A stretch of 64,000 nucleotides of DNA from Centroberyx gerrardi (GCF_048128805.1 NC_136010.1:26334980-26398979), one strand, 5' to 3'; shown: positions 37,733 through 49,478, numbered from the stretch's first letter. Translations and numbers: made by a program. The notes: generated by a model not told the origin, from the letters alone.

Positions 37733-40058
37733 ACACACACACATACATGCACACAAATTTGTCGTTCCCTGTCTTTATGTCTCTTTTGTTCCTTTTGCTC
37801 TCCCTCACACAAAGAATAATACTAATACATTTAAGTAATACTACTACTAATAATCTTTCACAAAGTGACAAAGCAGTGACGATGTGATAAAAAAAAAATA
37901 GTCACAAAGTGCTGTACAAAGGAGCAAATACCGTAAATAAAACAAAGGAAACCAAGCAACAACATCAGTAAAGCAGAAAACATAAAAGCAAAGCAAGAAA
38001 CTCAAGGGCAAGGACAATTCATAAAAGTTCATCACATTAAAAGTGCATTTTAAAAAGTGATAAATGGATATTGACAGAAAGAAAGAAAGAAAAGAAAGAA
38101 AGAAAGAAAGAAAGAAAGACAGACAGACAGACAGACAGAAAGAATGGTCGTAACGTCTCTCTCCTGTCTGTCCCAGGTGAACAGTAATGATGACCTGGGG
38201 CTGCTGGAGGGCAGGTGGGAGGGCAGCTACAGAGGCGGGGTCCGGCCCACAGAGTGGAGCGGCAGCGCGGACATCCTCCACCGCTGGCTGTCCTCCAGCT
38301 GCTGCCCGGTGCGCTACGGACAGTGCTGGGTGTTCGCCTCCGTCCTCTGCACAGGTAACGTTACGGTGACATGTCGAGACTTTGCTTTGTGGAAAGACAT
38401 GTTGAAAGTAAACGCGGGAGGTCGGCATGTGAGTGAGAGTATATGGGTGACAAGATAATATTAATTTCTCCCAAATATTTGAAATATCATGGGTAACTAC
38501 TGGGCCACTTTCACCGGAGCCAAAGAACTACAGCTAGGTTAGCAGTTAGCTAAACTGTTTAACCGCGGTTAGCCAACTGGCGAACTTGACGAAGAAATTC
38601 CCAGTCAAAGTAAAAATATGAAATAGAAACGACAATGACTTATTTTTCCATTCATGGTGGTTTTGTCACCCTGCCACCCAAAGACCCTCCCTAACCTGAA
38701 AGGTCACAGGTTTGATATCCGCGACCACCCATTTCCACCATTAGCCATGTCTGTCTTTCTTGGAACACTGGAACCTTACCAGATCACTTCGAGTCACCCT
38801 GGATAAGACATAACTAGTAACTGTAATGTTGTCTTTATAAATATACAGTGAAGTCTATAACATACTTAAACTTCTATAACATACTTAAAGAGGTTTTGTG
38901 TGACTGTGAACTGTCTTGGTAGTGTCTGTAGGATAAGATAAATAGTGTTTGTTTAGTTTTTGTTCTGAGAACTTGGAAAACATTTTTATATTTTTCACTA
39001 TACTTTGGATCCTTTTAGTGTGACTCTATTATCTACTGGTTTAATCCCAGTTAACAGTGCCTCATGCCTGCAGAAAGCAACATTATCCATCTATATTAGC
39101 TCCAAAAGCTACCCAATTATGTTCTTAACATTTTACGCTGGTTTTCCAAAAAGCCTCAGTGCACTGAATTCACTATGAAATGACTTCTGTATTTATCTTA
39201 GACACAGTAAATCATATTTACTTAACTAGTTTTTGGCAATTTATGTTTTGCTATCTTTTGGCGCTTTTGTCTATATCCCAATTATATGAGCAAATTACTG
39301 GATCATTTATTCTCCTTCATTAAAAAATGATCATGGGTCCAGAAATAGGCATTGCTAATTCAGTTGTGTCATTTGTATTTTCACTATGCAGGCCTAACCT
39401 TGGCTGTAGTGCATGTTTCAGAAGCCTGGTCCTTCTAGTGTTAAAGACAAAATCTTTTTTCCCAGTGATGAGAGTGTTGGGGATCCCTTCCAGAGTGGTG
39501 ACGGTTTTCAACGCAGCCCATGACACCAATGGGAACCTGAAAATTGAAGAGATTTACTCCACCAGAGGGGAGAAATGTGAGAAAGTCAGCCTGTCAAGGG
39601 ACAGCATCTGGTTGGTCTCCTCGCTGAACCCCTGCTACATTCCTTGCTCACAAACCAGAAAGATAATGGTTAATCTTTTCCATAGCTATCGAGATGATTT
39701 CACAACTCATATTTGAATAGAATAGAATTTTACATTTTGTAGCCCCATATTGATTATTTGAAACTTTCAATAAAATACATTCTTGTCAAAGGTAACATTA
39801 ACTTAGATTTAGATGGTTTGAACTATGGCATATAGAGATGAATAGACCTTTGTGTGTGTGTGTGTGTGTGTGCATATCTGTGTCTGCTTGCATGTGTTTG
39901 TGTATGTCCATGTGTGTTGCATTTGCATGGTAAGTGTGTGTGTGTGTGTCCTGTGAGTGTGTTTTTGTGCAAATTTGTGTTTTTGGTTACATGCAAGTGT
40001 GTTTTCATGTGTATCAATTCCTGTGTGCGTGCATGCATGTGCGTTCTGATACATTTGC

Positions 40059-40089
<31 letters not shown>

Positions 40090-43000
40090 CTATGCCTGTG
40101 TGTCTTCTTTCAGGAACTTCCATGTGTGGGTGGAGTGCTGGATGAGGAGACCAGACCTGGGTCCGGGGTTTGACGGCTGGCAGGTAGTGGACCCGACTCC
40201 CCAGGAGAAGAGTGCAGGTGGGTACCAAGCCTGACCGGCCTCAAGATGCCGCTGTCATTCATTTGTATTTACATGCTACCTGACGCCTCGTACACAATTC
40301 ACATATGCTTGTTCCATTGGCTCTGCCGGAAGTCATTGGCCGTCGGCTCCGTTGGGCTACGGATGACTCAGTATCTAGTATCTCAGTATTGAGAACGCAA
40401 GTTTTAAGGGATAGCAATTTGTAAACAGAGTCTCTCTCAGACTATTTAAGTTTGACCTCTCTCAATTGTAGCTTGCGAGCTAGTAGCCAAAACACTTGCC
40501 TATCACATAGTCTCTCTCTCTCTCTGCAGGGATATTCTGCTGCGGCCCTTGCCCGGTGGTCGCCATCCAGCGAGGCTGCCTGGGCGTCCCGTACGACACC
40601 TCGTTCGTCTACGCCTCCGTGGACGCCGACGTCGTCCGGCTGATCATGCGCGATGGCCTGGTGGTGGGGAGGACGGTGGACACCCAGTGGGTGGGACAGC
40701 TGATCTACACCAAGAGCATCGGCTCAGATAGACCAGAGAACCTGACGCAGGCTTATAAGAGGAGTAAGAGGGAGTCTTCTGTCCATAAAGCTTACCAGGG
40801 AAAGAGAGATTTACTGAGGTTTATGTAAAGATTCACAAAATAATCAATGTGGATAACGGCATAAATAGTCTAAAATGTAAAATGTTATGTAGAGGCAGTA
40901 AGAATCTGAATGCCTACTGTATAAGATATTTTCCAAATGTCTGATGTATTTTTTTCTTTTCTTTTTTCAGAAGGCCATGCAACAGCTGCAGTCAATGCAC
41001 AACACAGAATGTGCAAAACTCAGTCTCTATGTAAGAGAGCATCTTTACCCTCTTTTCCCCATGCAAACATAAATATATACACACACACAGTTTAAAATGG
41101 AAGTTATTTTGCATTTTAATATGCAGAGAGAGAGAGGAAGGCAGAGGTAGAGAAAGAAAGACAGAGAGAGGAGAACTGGGGATGAAAGTTACTGTGCGGA
41201 CATTCCGATGCAAGTAATTAATGGAGTTTTTTGTTATCTCAGTGGAAAAAATAAGCATTTTGCTTCTCTATTGAGCGTTTTGACATTTAATTTGTTTGAA
41301 TTTAATTTGATGCCATTGTTTTTTTCATGACTAAATCACTCTCACTTCCATAACAGCAATGGCAGCTTCCTCACATCCTGACATTTCATTCAGCCCATTG
41401 AGAAGTGAAAGAGGTAAGCTTTCATATTCATTAATACAGGTGTGGCACTAAAAATGCTTTCAAATGCCACATTTTAGTACTGTATCTCCTCTTCTCATCC
41501 CCCTCTCTCTCTTTCTTTATCTCTCGCTCGCTCTCTCTCACCCTTGTTCTCTCCCTCTTCACCTGAAACAAATGCAATCTTTTCGTTATCTGTTTATCTG
41601 ACATCTATTTGAAATACACATCTCTGATAGGAAGATATTTGTAGCAGTGTAAGAGGAAATCTCATCTTCAGTCTCATTTTTTGTGTGAACAGAGACGTTC
41701 ATGTCTTTATTGCCATGATTTTTTAGAAGCTTTTTCAATTTTTGTCATAGCCCTTTCTTCTCCAGGAGGAGTGGCACCCAATTTGGAGGTGTCCCTACAG
41801 ATAGAGAGGGTGCCGTCGGCGGGTGAGAACATCTGCGTGTGTGTGACCGTCACGAACCGGGCGAGCCACCGCAGGGTGCTGGTGGAACACCTCAACGCTC
41901 AGCTCAAACAGTACTGCAGCAGCCCACAGGAGTGCTTCTGGAAGACGCACAGAGAGCTGCACATACAGCCGGGTGAAGGTGAGGGGGGGGGGACGTCTCA
42001 TCAGAAGTTGGTAACCCTAAATGCCTAAAGTGTAAATTATGTAATGATGTGATTTCTCATTCCTTCCCCACTCCACAGCAGTGGTGGCTCTAGACCATTT
42101 TAAATGAGGGGGCCAGGCTGAGGCCCATTGTTATTTTGGGGGGGGGACCAATGATTTTAAAGGGATAGTTCGGTTTTTGGGGGATTTAGTTATTTTTCCT
42201 ACTTACTCAGAGTCAGACGAACTCATGGATGCCATATATATGTCTCTGCATGCAGTTTGAAGGTATGGGAATGGTTAGCTTAGCTCAATTGCAGGAAGTC
42301 TACAGGATCAAGTAGCAGCTCCTCCTTCAGAAACCCACGTCAGTCGATTGCAACTTCTATCTGACTCGGCTTGTTCTCACATCAATTCTTCCTCATCCTT
42401 TCTCTTCTCTGCTGCAGTTTTGACGCTCCACCACGCCATCCCTCCCTCTGAATACGAGTCCGTCCTGGCAGGCGAGGACATTGTGAACGTGGCAGTAGTG
42501 ATAAAGGATGTGAGGACCAAGGAGAGAGTCCTGGCTACAGAGGAGTTCAACATCATCTCACCACAGATAACCATAGAGGTACAGCACATACTACAGCTTC
42601 CTGAGGGCTTAGCAGGCTAAACCACGATACCCTGCGCTCTTAAAGTCACGGGTTTGAATCTGGTCCATGACTTATGTGGCAATGTCTTCCTTTCTGTCTC
42701 TTCTCCATCTTTCTCGTCACTTTCATGAGCATCGGTATGGGCACTCTCCATACCTAGCCAAAGTGAGTCCAAATTCAATCTTGAAGTTTTTGTCATTGGA
42801 AAGGAGAGGCCAAAATTCACATCAGAGGAGCATGGAGCGTGGAGCACTTTCCTCTGAAACAGATCTAATAAAGCAGGAATGCCACACTAAGAGAAGTAAA
42901 ACAGGTATATACTGTAACTCCTAACTGTAGGTCTTGTCAAAAGGGGAGATTTGGAGGGCTTTTTGAGCGCTTTTTGAACAGAAAATTATATCCACTTTTG

Positions 43001-45959
43001 GGTGGATGGTCAGGAAAACATAGCTACACTCCTTTGATCAAATGTTTCACCGTGTGTTGATCCGTACAGCCCAGCTGAACATCTGGATCATAATCACCTT
43101 GACTTGAGGTCAATATAATTGATTTGAACTGCATTAATAAGGAATTAACAATTTGGCATGGCATTTTCACTAGTGTCTCAGACCATTCAGCTTATAATGA
43201 AAGTGCATCCAATCCAAAATGGATTTCATATACCATTGTAATAGCTGCCAGAAGACATTTAATGAAGGTATAGCTCTGATCTGAACAGAAATCGAACGAA
43301 TGTGACACTGGTTTGATGATCTTAATTGTAGTTTTGTAAAAATGGAGTCTGCACCCTTTATAAATGCTCCTATGGTGTACATATATCACCACCACTCACA
43401 TGGTGGGCAGAGATTATACTTTTCCACTTAAGTCTTTATTTCTGATGAGCATCTATACTTTAGTGGGATGTACAATTTTTCTTTTATCCTCGTTGTACAA
43501 TAAGTCTGAATGACTGCCTGCCTGTATGTCAGTTTGTCTATCTGTCTTTTTATATCTATCACTCAACATTGTGTATGCTAACATGTTAGCATGGAGCCTA
43601 CTGTCACTCAACATAGTGTATGCTAAAGTGCTAGCATGGAGCACCAAAGCCAAAGATCTACTGGGGACACATGGATGATTTTGGTGTCTGTGTTCCCATC
43701 ATCAATAGGACAATCTCTCAAAAACTCTGTTTTCCTTTAACTGTGGTTGTCCCACAGCTCCAAGGAGGGGACAGTGTCCAGATGAGGAAGGAGTACACAG
43801 TCCAGGTATCCTTCACCAACACCTTTGCCAAGGCTCTGAGTGGAGCTGTGCTGACTGTGGAAGGATCTGGCTTGTTAGAGGGCAAACACCAGACCAGGTA
43901 TGTCTGCTACAGATCTGCTTATAGTGGCAGTATAAGAAATGTGCATTGATAAGAAACAAATTCCACATTGAGTAAGTATATTGTATTGCATTGTATTGTA
44001 TTGTATTCTGTGATTTTAATATTCTATTTTAGTGTGTTATAGTCTAGTCTGTTCATAAAAAGCAGGTAGTGGTGGAGAAAAACACAGTACTGGTTACTAA
44101 AGTTGGTTTCTATGGGTTTTGGGAACTATTTGCACCACCTGTTACATCTGTTATTGCTTTGCTTTTTTTATTTACACACATAAAATCATAAACAAGATCA
44201 CAAAGTATTGAATTGGATAACAGAAATGATATAGCAACAAAACTTAACAAGGAGAAAAACGATATCACACAGCAAAATGATAAGGAGAAATAAAATTAAT
44301 AAAAATAGACCTAATACAGAATCAAAGAGAAAGTGAGAGTGTAGTCATACCAACTTGTTGAGACTGTGTTGATAATGTTATGTGGGTTTGGCTTAATCTG
44401 ACACAGATCAGGATTTATCCTTTGATTGTCCTCTGATAAGGTCAAACAAGTCCAGATTGTGTCCAGTCCCACAGTGCCTTTGTGGCAGTGACATATAGAT
44501 CTAATCAATTATCAGTTTGTTTGAATGTGATCTCAGCTCTCTGGCTCGCTGGATGATCGGCCTTCATCTCTTCTATGGAGAAGACAGTAGCATTAGGCTA
44601 TTTGGATTGCTATAATTAACCTTTAGTAACTGATCCCATTAGCAAACATAGCTTATAGCATGTTGCATGCATACAAAGAGGGTTAGGGTTTATGTGTTGT
44701 CTTATGATAAGAAAATATTTAGCTATATATGTCATTGTACATCACTGTATTGCACCATGGAAACTAATAGGGGAAAAACCCACACGTTTGATTTCCAGTC
44801 GTGTGACATCACCATACTCATTTGCATAAAATAGCAGGTGAGGATTTATAGTTAAGGGTACATTTTCACAATAATACAACTTTTACTTTGTAGGAAATGA
44901 CTTTTACCACAAGGTTTCATAGTGTCCAGGTGTAAAAGAGTGAATTGTCTCCTCTCTGAATGAATTTGGCTGAAGACCACAGTCAGGTATTAAAAACTTG
45001 AGAGACAACCGTGTCCCCCGGTCACATTCCAACACTGTCAGACACTGCTTTGCATTTGAGCAGTGAATGAAACGTGTTTTGTGGTCTAAGTATCTGAGGA
45101 ATGTGGTCTGGGAATGTCGTCAGGCATGTTGATGTTTTTACAACTGCTGGAACAGAACATTGTTGCATCTCTACATGGTTTTGTGGTTCAGAGGGCAGAG
45201 CAAGGCACTAGCACAGCCAGGGTTAGGGGTTCAATTCCCATGTGGCTGCCCATGTTAAAAGAGTGTGCGCTCATGGTGCTGTAACCAGCTTTGGATGAAC
45301 GCCTCCACCAAATGGCAGATGTTAATGTCATATTAACTATGGCTTCTGTCGTCTTGTAACTGTATCTCCTCTATCTTTTCCCCACTCTTTGTCTTGTCTC
45401 TCTCCATCTTTGTCTCTGTCTTTCTCTTGTTCCTATCTCCCTCTCACCTTCAGTCTTCACCTCTATTTTCTCCCTTTCAACAGTTAAGTCACACAGACAA
45501 TGCTTAAATTCCTCACTACAACAGCATGCAGGGATTGCATGCATAAAGTGGAGGCACAACAAGAGCAGAGATGCTCTTTTCTTTTTTTTTTTAATCACTG
45601 ACAAAGCAGAGAAGGCAATAACAGTCCATGCTTTATCTTTTAAAATGGACATAACGTCAATTTTTCTTACCTTTTTGCACTGGAGCGCATTATCATAGTG
45701 GAATTTTTCAGTACAGGCCTATGTGCGGGTTTCTTCATCACATACATACATACTTAGTAGCCCTCTCCTCAGGCATGGAGAAAGACTTCATCTTCTTCTC
45801 CTCTTTTCCGCTTCTTTTTCTCTTCCTCTTCAATTTGAGTCTACTGGACAAAATGTGCAGTCAATTCTTTGCAAACTTATTCTATGAATGTTTGACTTTG
45901 GCTTTGGAAGAGTTTGAATCTGTCTTTTCCTTATGGTTGGATGCCCCCCCCTGGTGATA

Positions 45960-45991
<32 letters not shown>

Positions 45992-46198
45992 CTAGAGGGG
46001 TATTGCAAAATTATTTCACATTTCTCTTCTGTCCCTCGCAGGACGCTCTTGCTGCAGCCAGGCCACAGCATAGAGAAGAAGGTCTCCATCATGGCCGCCT
46101 CGCCTGGGACTAAACTACTGATGGCCAGTCTCTCGCACAGCAGCAGCCCCTCCGCCGTCACCAGGAGCTTCCACAGAGTCTCTGTCCTGACTGCATGA
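33661..46198 (+). CDS. Transglutaminase (protein-glutamine gamma-glutamyltransferase), complete, 15 exons
   Basis: Exons: 33661-33697, 35462-35656, 36343-36579, 37279-37397, 37557-37685, 38177-38354, 39466-39610, 40114-40217, 40530-40763, 40971-41030, 41357-41413, 41766-41978, 42418-42578, 43758-43897, 46042-46198 (TGA). Phases join to 721 residues. Layout: N-terminal beta-sandwich ([15 protein letters not shown]), catalytic core, linker and two beta-barrels. The triad is intact: Cys about 289 in YGQCWVFA, His about 350 in [10 protein letters not shown] and Asp about 373 in [12 protein letters not shown]. The enzyme makes calcium-dependent isopeptide cross-links between protein Gln and Lys. 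No signal peptide or membrane segment is seen. Sequence sits in the TGM2/TGM5/TGM3 group; TGM2 is the syntenic human gene, but GDTNGN-type loop and FCCGP motifs do not decide the paralogue. Exon 1 (12 codons) rests on phase and a good donor only. Two small linker exons are unusual. Confidence 0.9.
33690..33935. mobile_element. Degenerate relative of the 51651-52175 MITE (right part)
   Basis: ACAATGAATGGG near 33770 and ATGCATTCTTAAATTGAGTG with TAATTCCCCTTTA near 33900-33932 resemble the inner and right-end sequences of the long-TIR MITE at 51651-52175. No clean left end is seen, so this is a decayed or partial copy just after transglutaminase exon 1. Confidence 0.35.
34415..35310 (-). mobile_element. 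5'-truncated Rex/L2-like LINE, antisense in transglutaminase intron 1
   Basis: On the minus strand an open frame (about 35306-34764) reads [10 protein letters not shown], then [17 protein letters not shown] and the conserved C-terminal [18 protein letters not shown]. This is the part of LINE ORF2 that follows the reverse-transcriptase core. The 3' UTR follows, with AATTTCCCCACGGGGACA and AATAAAAG, then a (TATC)n tail (34415-34442 on the plus strand as GATA). The RT core and everything upstream are missing, so this is a typical 5'-truncated insertion. Confidence 0.8.
35746..35910 (-). repeat. Dispersed repeat R3, copy 3, split by a SINE
   Basis: The left part (AGTGTTTCCCCCAGAATTGT, up to 35774) and the right part (from 35889, ATTCCTGCAGGGCGGAAAAG) together match the reverse complement of R3. 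They are separated by the insertion at 35775-35888. Confidence 0.6.
35775..35888 (-). mobile_element. tRNA-derived SINE with target-site duplication
   Basis: A 114-bp insertion flanked by GTATTC at 35769-35774 and 35889-35894. On the minus strand it starts with a tRNA-like A box (TGGTGGCTCAGTTGGCTAG), runs through CATGTCATCTCTCTGTCTC and ends in an A-rich AATAAAGCAAAAAATAAAAG tail. It has no B box in good shape. It sits in transglutaminase intron 2 inside an older R3 repeat. Confidence 0.7.
36016..36119. repeat. (ACAGG)n / GGACAACACA minisatellite
   Basis: About 100 bp of ACAGG pentamers mixed with ACAACACAGG variants, in transglutaminase intron 2. Long shadow frames on the minus strand come from it. 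Confidence 0.85.
36585..37080. repeat. CAAGTC-rich repeat region
   Basis: Many scattered and tandem copies of CAAGTC and its variants (CAAGTCTCAAGTC, AAGTCAAAGTCAAGTC) on the plus strand, then the inverted form GACTTGAGTCTGACTTGAG near 37050-37076. The run starts right after the donor of transglutaminase exon 3. The reversed orientation at the far end suggests an element with inverted ends rather than a plain microsatellite. Confidence 0.6.
37485..37556. repeat. (GT)n tract abutting transglutaminase exon 5 acceptor
   Basis: About 70 bases of GT with AT, CG variants that run right up to the CAG acceptor at 37554-37556. There is almost no polypyrimidine run before the exon. Confidence 0.9.
37696..37745. 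repeat. (CA)n tract just after transglutaminase exon 5
   Basis: About 24 CA units beginning 10 bases after the exon 5 donor (GT at 37686-37687). Confidence 0.95.
38076..38143. repeat. (GAAA)n(CAGA)n compound microsatellite
   Basis: GAAA units run into CAGA units, about 35 bases before the acceptor of transglutaminase exon 6. Confidence 0.9.
38650..38825 (+). repeat. SINE-like fragment in transglutaminase intron 6
   Basis: A B-box-like AGGTCACAGGTTTGATATCC at about 38699-38718 and the tail string CGAGTCACCCTGGATAAGAC at about 38790-38809 are typical of a fish tRNA-SINE body. Confidence 0.5.
39851..40091. repeat. GT-rich microsatellite region before transglutaminase exon 8
   Basis: Three GT runs (about 39851-39871, 39934-39950 and 40063-40090) are separated by TGTGCAT-type sequence. 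The region ends about 22 bases before exon 8. Confidence 0.85.
42155..42345 (+). mobile_element. MITE-like fragment, left end
   Basis: TTTAAAGGGATAGTTCGGTT followed by T/G-rich sequence is a common start of fish MITEs with TTAA- or TA-type targets. I cannot find the matching right end before transglutaminase exon 13, so it is a fragment. Confidence 0.35.
42600..42680 (+). repeat. tRNA-derived SINE fragment
   Basis: An A-box-like GGCTTAGCAGGCTAAACC is followed by a B-box-like CACGGGTTTGAATCTGG, right after transglutaminase exon 13 (ends 42578). Confidence 0.5.
45178..45255 (+). repeat. tRNA-derived SINE fragment
   Basis: An A-box-like TGTGGTTCAGAGGGCAGAGC and B-box-like GGTTAGGGGTTCAATTCC stand at tRNA-like spacing. 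It lies in the last transglutaminase intron. Confidence 0.55.
45961..45992. repeat. (GT)n microsatellite
   Basis: About 15 GT units, 50 bases before the acceptor of the last transglutaminase exon. Confidence 0.9.
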
Positions 46199-48400
46199 TG
46201 CTGAATGGAGAGAAACTCAACCAGAGCCCTCCCACCCCAACTGCCCCGACTGAGGTTTTGAAGGTCGACAGATACCGATATTTTTAGATCGAAGCTGCCA
46301 ATAACTGACCCTTTTTTGCTAATATCCAGCATCTTTATATTGGACAGTTTTCATACCCCAAAAGTTTTAAGGATTCAGTGCTTCAATCAGTATTTTATTC
46401 TTGTCAGAGTGGAAAAGCCTGAAACAGCATTAAGACCATCATGGGACACTAAAACTCTCTATTGAAACCCAGACTAATGAAATTCTTTTACGTGGGTTAA
46501 TAGGTAGGGTGAGGCAGATTTTACAGACTATAGAGGAGCAAGTAAAAAAAAGAAGGTCGCTGGTGCAATGGGTAAAGTCATGATACAAAGTGGAAAAGAT
46601 TTCCCACACACAGCGTTAGAAAAGGATTTAAAATGGAAATTTTATTTCATGCCGAACTGAGAAATATAAAAAAGTGTTGTGTGTGGGAACCCTTTGCAAC
46701 TAGGTTTCACAGACTGCCGTCCCTTTAACTGTTCCTAACTGTTCCACTTTGTGGTGACATTGACCACAAAGTATCTTCTTGTCAGTCATCAGTCATTGCT
46801 CCACTTTGTCCCGTGACGTTTAGTGGATTTGGAAATGATATCACATGCAGGGACTTTGCCATTGCTTAGAGTTTCGTGAGTTGGCACCCCTGATCTTGGC
46901 TTACAAAAGTTAAAGAGAAGCTGGTTCACTGTAAATAAAAACTTAATACTGTAGCTCAGTAACACCACTAGGTGGCAGTATTGGAGTATCCTAAAAACAC
47001 TCCCAGTCCACCTTGTCTTTGTCTTATTTCTGATGTTTTTTTTCTCTGCAAATCACACAGATGAACTGTTAAGCACCAAGAAAATAAAATGCAATACTGT
47101 TTTTCTACGTCAATGTGTCAGTAACTGTAACTCAGTTATTTTCTTTAGCTTTCATTCTGCCCTGCCACGGTCATTGGATTTTGCCACCCTAGGACACAAA
47201 TCAGTTTAGTCTCAGACTAAATGAAAACATTTAGCTTTTCTTGTCATGTAGAGGTATTCTCATTTTTAGTCTGACCCATAGTTTAAGAAACTAGGCTACA
47301 TACAGAGAGGACATTTTGACAGTCATAAAAAGACACACAAACACATGCTCTGTGCAGGATAAGTGAGAGAAATGCGTTTCCCCACCAGGAAAGGATTATG
47401 TGGAGGAGACACGACTAGAAACAGGAAGTAGTTTCAAATTGAAATAGTGTGGTGGAAAGTAACAGGGCGGAGGGGTGGAGATATTTACCTTCAACGACCT
47501 GGGTTCAAAACCAAATTCATGACAAGTTTTCTGCTTTCAGTCAAAGTTTAAAATCCTCACAATCCTCACCTTAACCAAAGTAGTTTTACTTGCCTTTAGC
47601 TCACCTTTTCATGTGACAAACAGGTGAAAATGTTGAGTCCAATTCCTGCTATTGTCACACAATCCTTTCATGGTGGAGGAACGTACTGTAATCTTCACAT
47701 AATTTGCGTCCACAACACGTAATCTGTGTTTAAGAGTTCATGCTCATTTCACAAAATTTGATCTGTGTTGCATAAAAACAAACCAAAACTTTAACACACA
47801 CACTTGCAAAAAGATCTGTTTTTTCATCATTGTGGCACAGATTCAGTCTATTTAATGCTGTCTAAACTGGATCCAACAAGCCCAGAAGCCATCTTGGCTT
47901 ACTAACCACACTGACAGAAGCTGGTTTACTGTAAGAGACTGGACTTCTGGAGACATCAGACTTATAGATTGTAAAACGATACTGAGCAAGGTGTGAACTT
48001 ACACTTTACTGCACTTTTTGCACTTTTCCCCATCAATATGACAGGCTCATCATCTCCACTCTGTGTTCAGGCCTTTAATTTCCGTGTTCCCTTCCGCAGA
48101 CAGCTGGGAGAGGGCCGGAGGTGCTTCACGGGTAGATACCGTGTTCCCGCGCCAACGCAGCTTACGAAGGCGGGATGGTTTTAACCTAAAGGATACGGGG
48201 CCGACACGTGTGTGTGTGTGTGTGTGCAGCGAACAGCTTGCGTTCTCACCCTGGTGTCAGGGAGATTGAGGCGGAGGCGTTGGCAGACGGAGACGATAAT
48301 CAGACTCCACGCTCGCTGATTTTCAGACAAATTAAACGTCAGGGGAAAGCAGGGAGCGGGACCGCTGGGCTGCTTTGAAAAGCCAAGGCTATCATAAATT
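46199..48400 (+). other. Transglutaminase 3' UTR and downstream DNA
   Basis: No coding frame is seen. A candidate polyadenylation signal AATAAA lies at 47083-47088. R3 copy 4 falls inside. A tRNA-like B box (CCTGGGTTCAAAACC) near 47498-47512 marks another SINE trace. A short GT run is at 48209-48228. Confidence 0.45.
46255..46480 (-). repeat. Dispersed repeat R3, copy 4
   Basis: Reverse-complement match to the R3 copies at 15575 and 27880: GAAGCTGCCAATA, TTATTCTTGTCAG, GGAAAAGCCTGAAACAGCAT and GGGACACTAAAACTCTC. It probably lies within the transglutaminase 3' UTR. Confidence 0.65.
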
Positions 48401-48419
48401 ATTAATGGCTCCCCGTCTC

Positions 48420-49478
48420 GCCCTCCCTCCCTCCTTCCTTCCCTCCCTCCTTCTCTCTCTTCATCCCTCCCTCGCTTCATCCCCTCTTCTCGTATTCCTC
48501 TTCGTCTCCATCGCTCTTCCTCGGTCGTCCTCTTTTTCCTCGCTCCTTGCTCCTCGGTCTCGGTCCTCCTCGGTTCTCCTTCCTTCCCCCTTTCTTCATC
48601 CATTCTTCCCTCCTTCCTCCTCAATCCCCATCACCTTTCCCTCCCCTCCTCTCTCCTTCATCTTCGGTCTCCAATGCTTTTTCTTCTTCCTCTGCCTCTT
48701 TTTCCTCTCTCCTTGCTCCTCTGTCTCTATCCCTTCTGCTCTCCTTTTCTCCCTCCTCACTTTCTTCCTCCCATCCTCCCTCCTTCCTCTTCGGTCCCCA
48801 TCACTTTTCCTTCCCTCCCTCCCTCTCTTCATCCCTCCCTCCCTCTCTTCATCCCTTCTTCTCTCTTCATCCCTTCCTCTCTCTCTACATCCCTCCCCGC
48901 CTACTTCCTTCTTGGCCTTCATTGCTTCTCCTTCCCAGCTGTCGTTCCCCTCTTCATCCCTTCCACCCTCCTTACTCTCTCCCTCCCTTCATCCCTTCCT
49001 CCCTCCTTCCTTCTCACGCTTCATCACTTTTTCTTCTTCCCTCCCTCCTTCCTTACTCTCCTTCCTGCTCAGTCTCCATCGTTTTGTCTCCTCCTGTCTT
49101 CATCCTTCCCTTCCTCCTTGGTCCCCATCACTTTTCCTCCCTACTTTCATCTCCTCATCCGTTTCTCCCTCCTTCCTCTTCGGCCTCCATCACTTTTTCT
49201 CCCTCTCGTCATCCCTCCCTCCTTCCTCCTCAGTCTCCATTCACTTTCTCTCCTTCCCGACAGTCCTGTTTTCCTCCCTCCTTGGTCTCCATTGCTTTTC
49301 CTCCCTCTTTTCATCCCTCCCTCCCTTTCTTCAACCCCCCCTCTCTTGACTGTATCACTTCTCTTCTCCTCCCTCCCTCCTTCAACCCTTCCTCCCTCCT
49401 TCCTGTTGGCCCCCCATCATTTTCTTCTCTTCATCTCTTCCTCCCTCCTTCCTTCTCAGCCTCCATCACTTTTTCAAT
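48420..49478. repeat. Pyrimidine-rich minisatellite, about 1.06 kb
   Basis: Almost pure C/T on the plus strand, made of CCCTCC/TTCC blocks. These are punctuated about twelve times by a diverged unit of the form TCGGTCCCCATCACTTTTCC (for example near 48790, 49012, 49115, 49179, 49279 and 49455). Spacing is about 40-130 bases. The open frames of up to about 324 codons across it are artefacts of missing stop triplets in C/T-rich DNA. Confidence 0.85.

Noticed and set aside
39809..40234. Cys/Val- or Thr/His-rich frames over GT repeats (also at 4262, 37478, 58790 and 56018)
   Set aside because: They are translations of (GT)n/(CA)n microsatellites.
40764..40828. Transglutaminase ending early by read-through of exon 9 to a stop near 40826
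   Set aside because: This would drop both beta-barrels, while a good donor at 40764 keeps phase with four downstream barrel exons that are plainly conserved.
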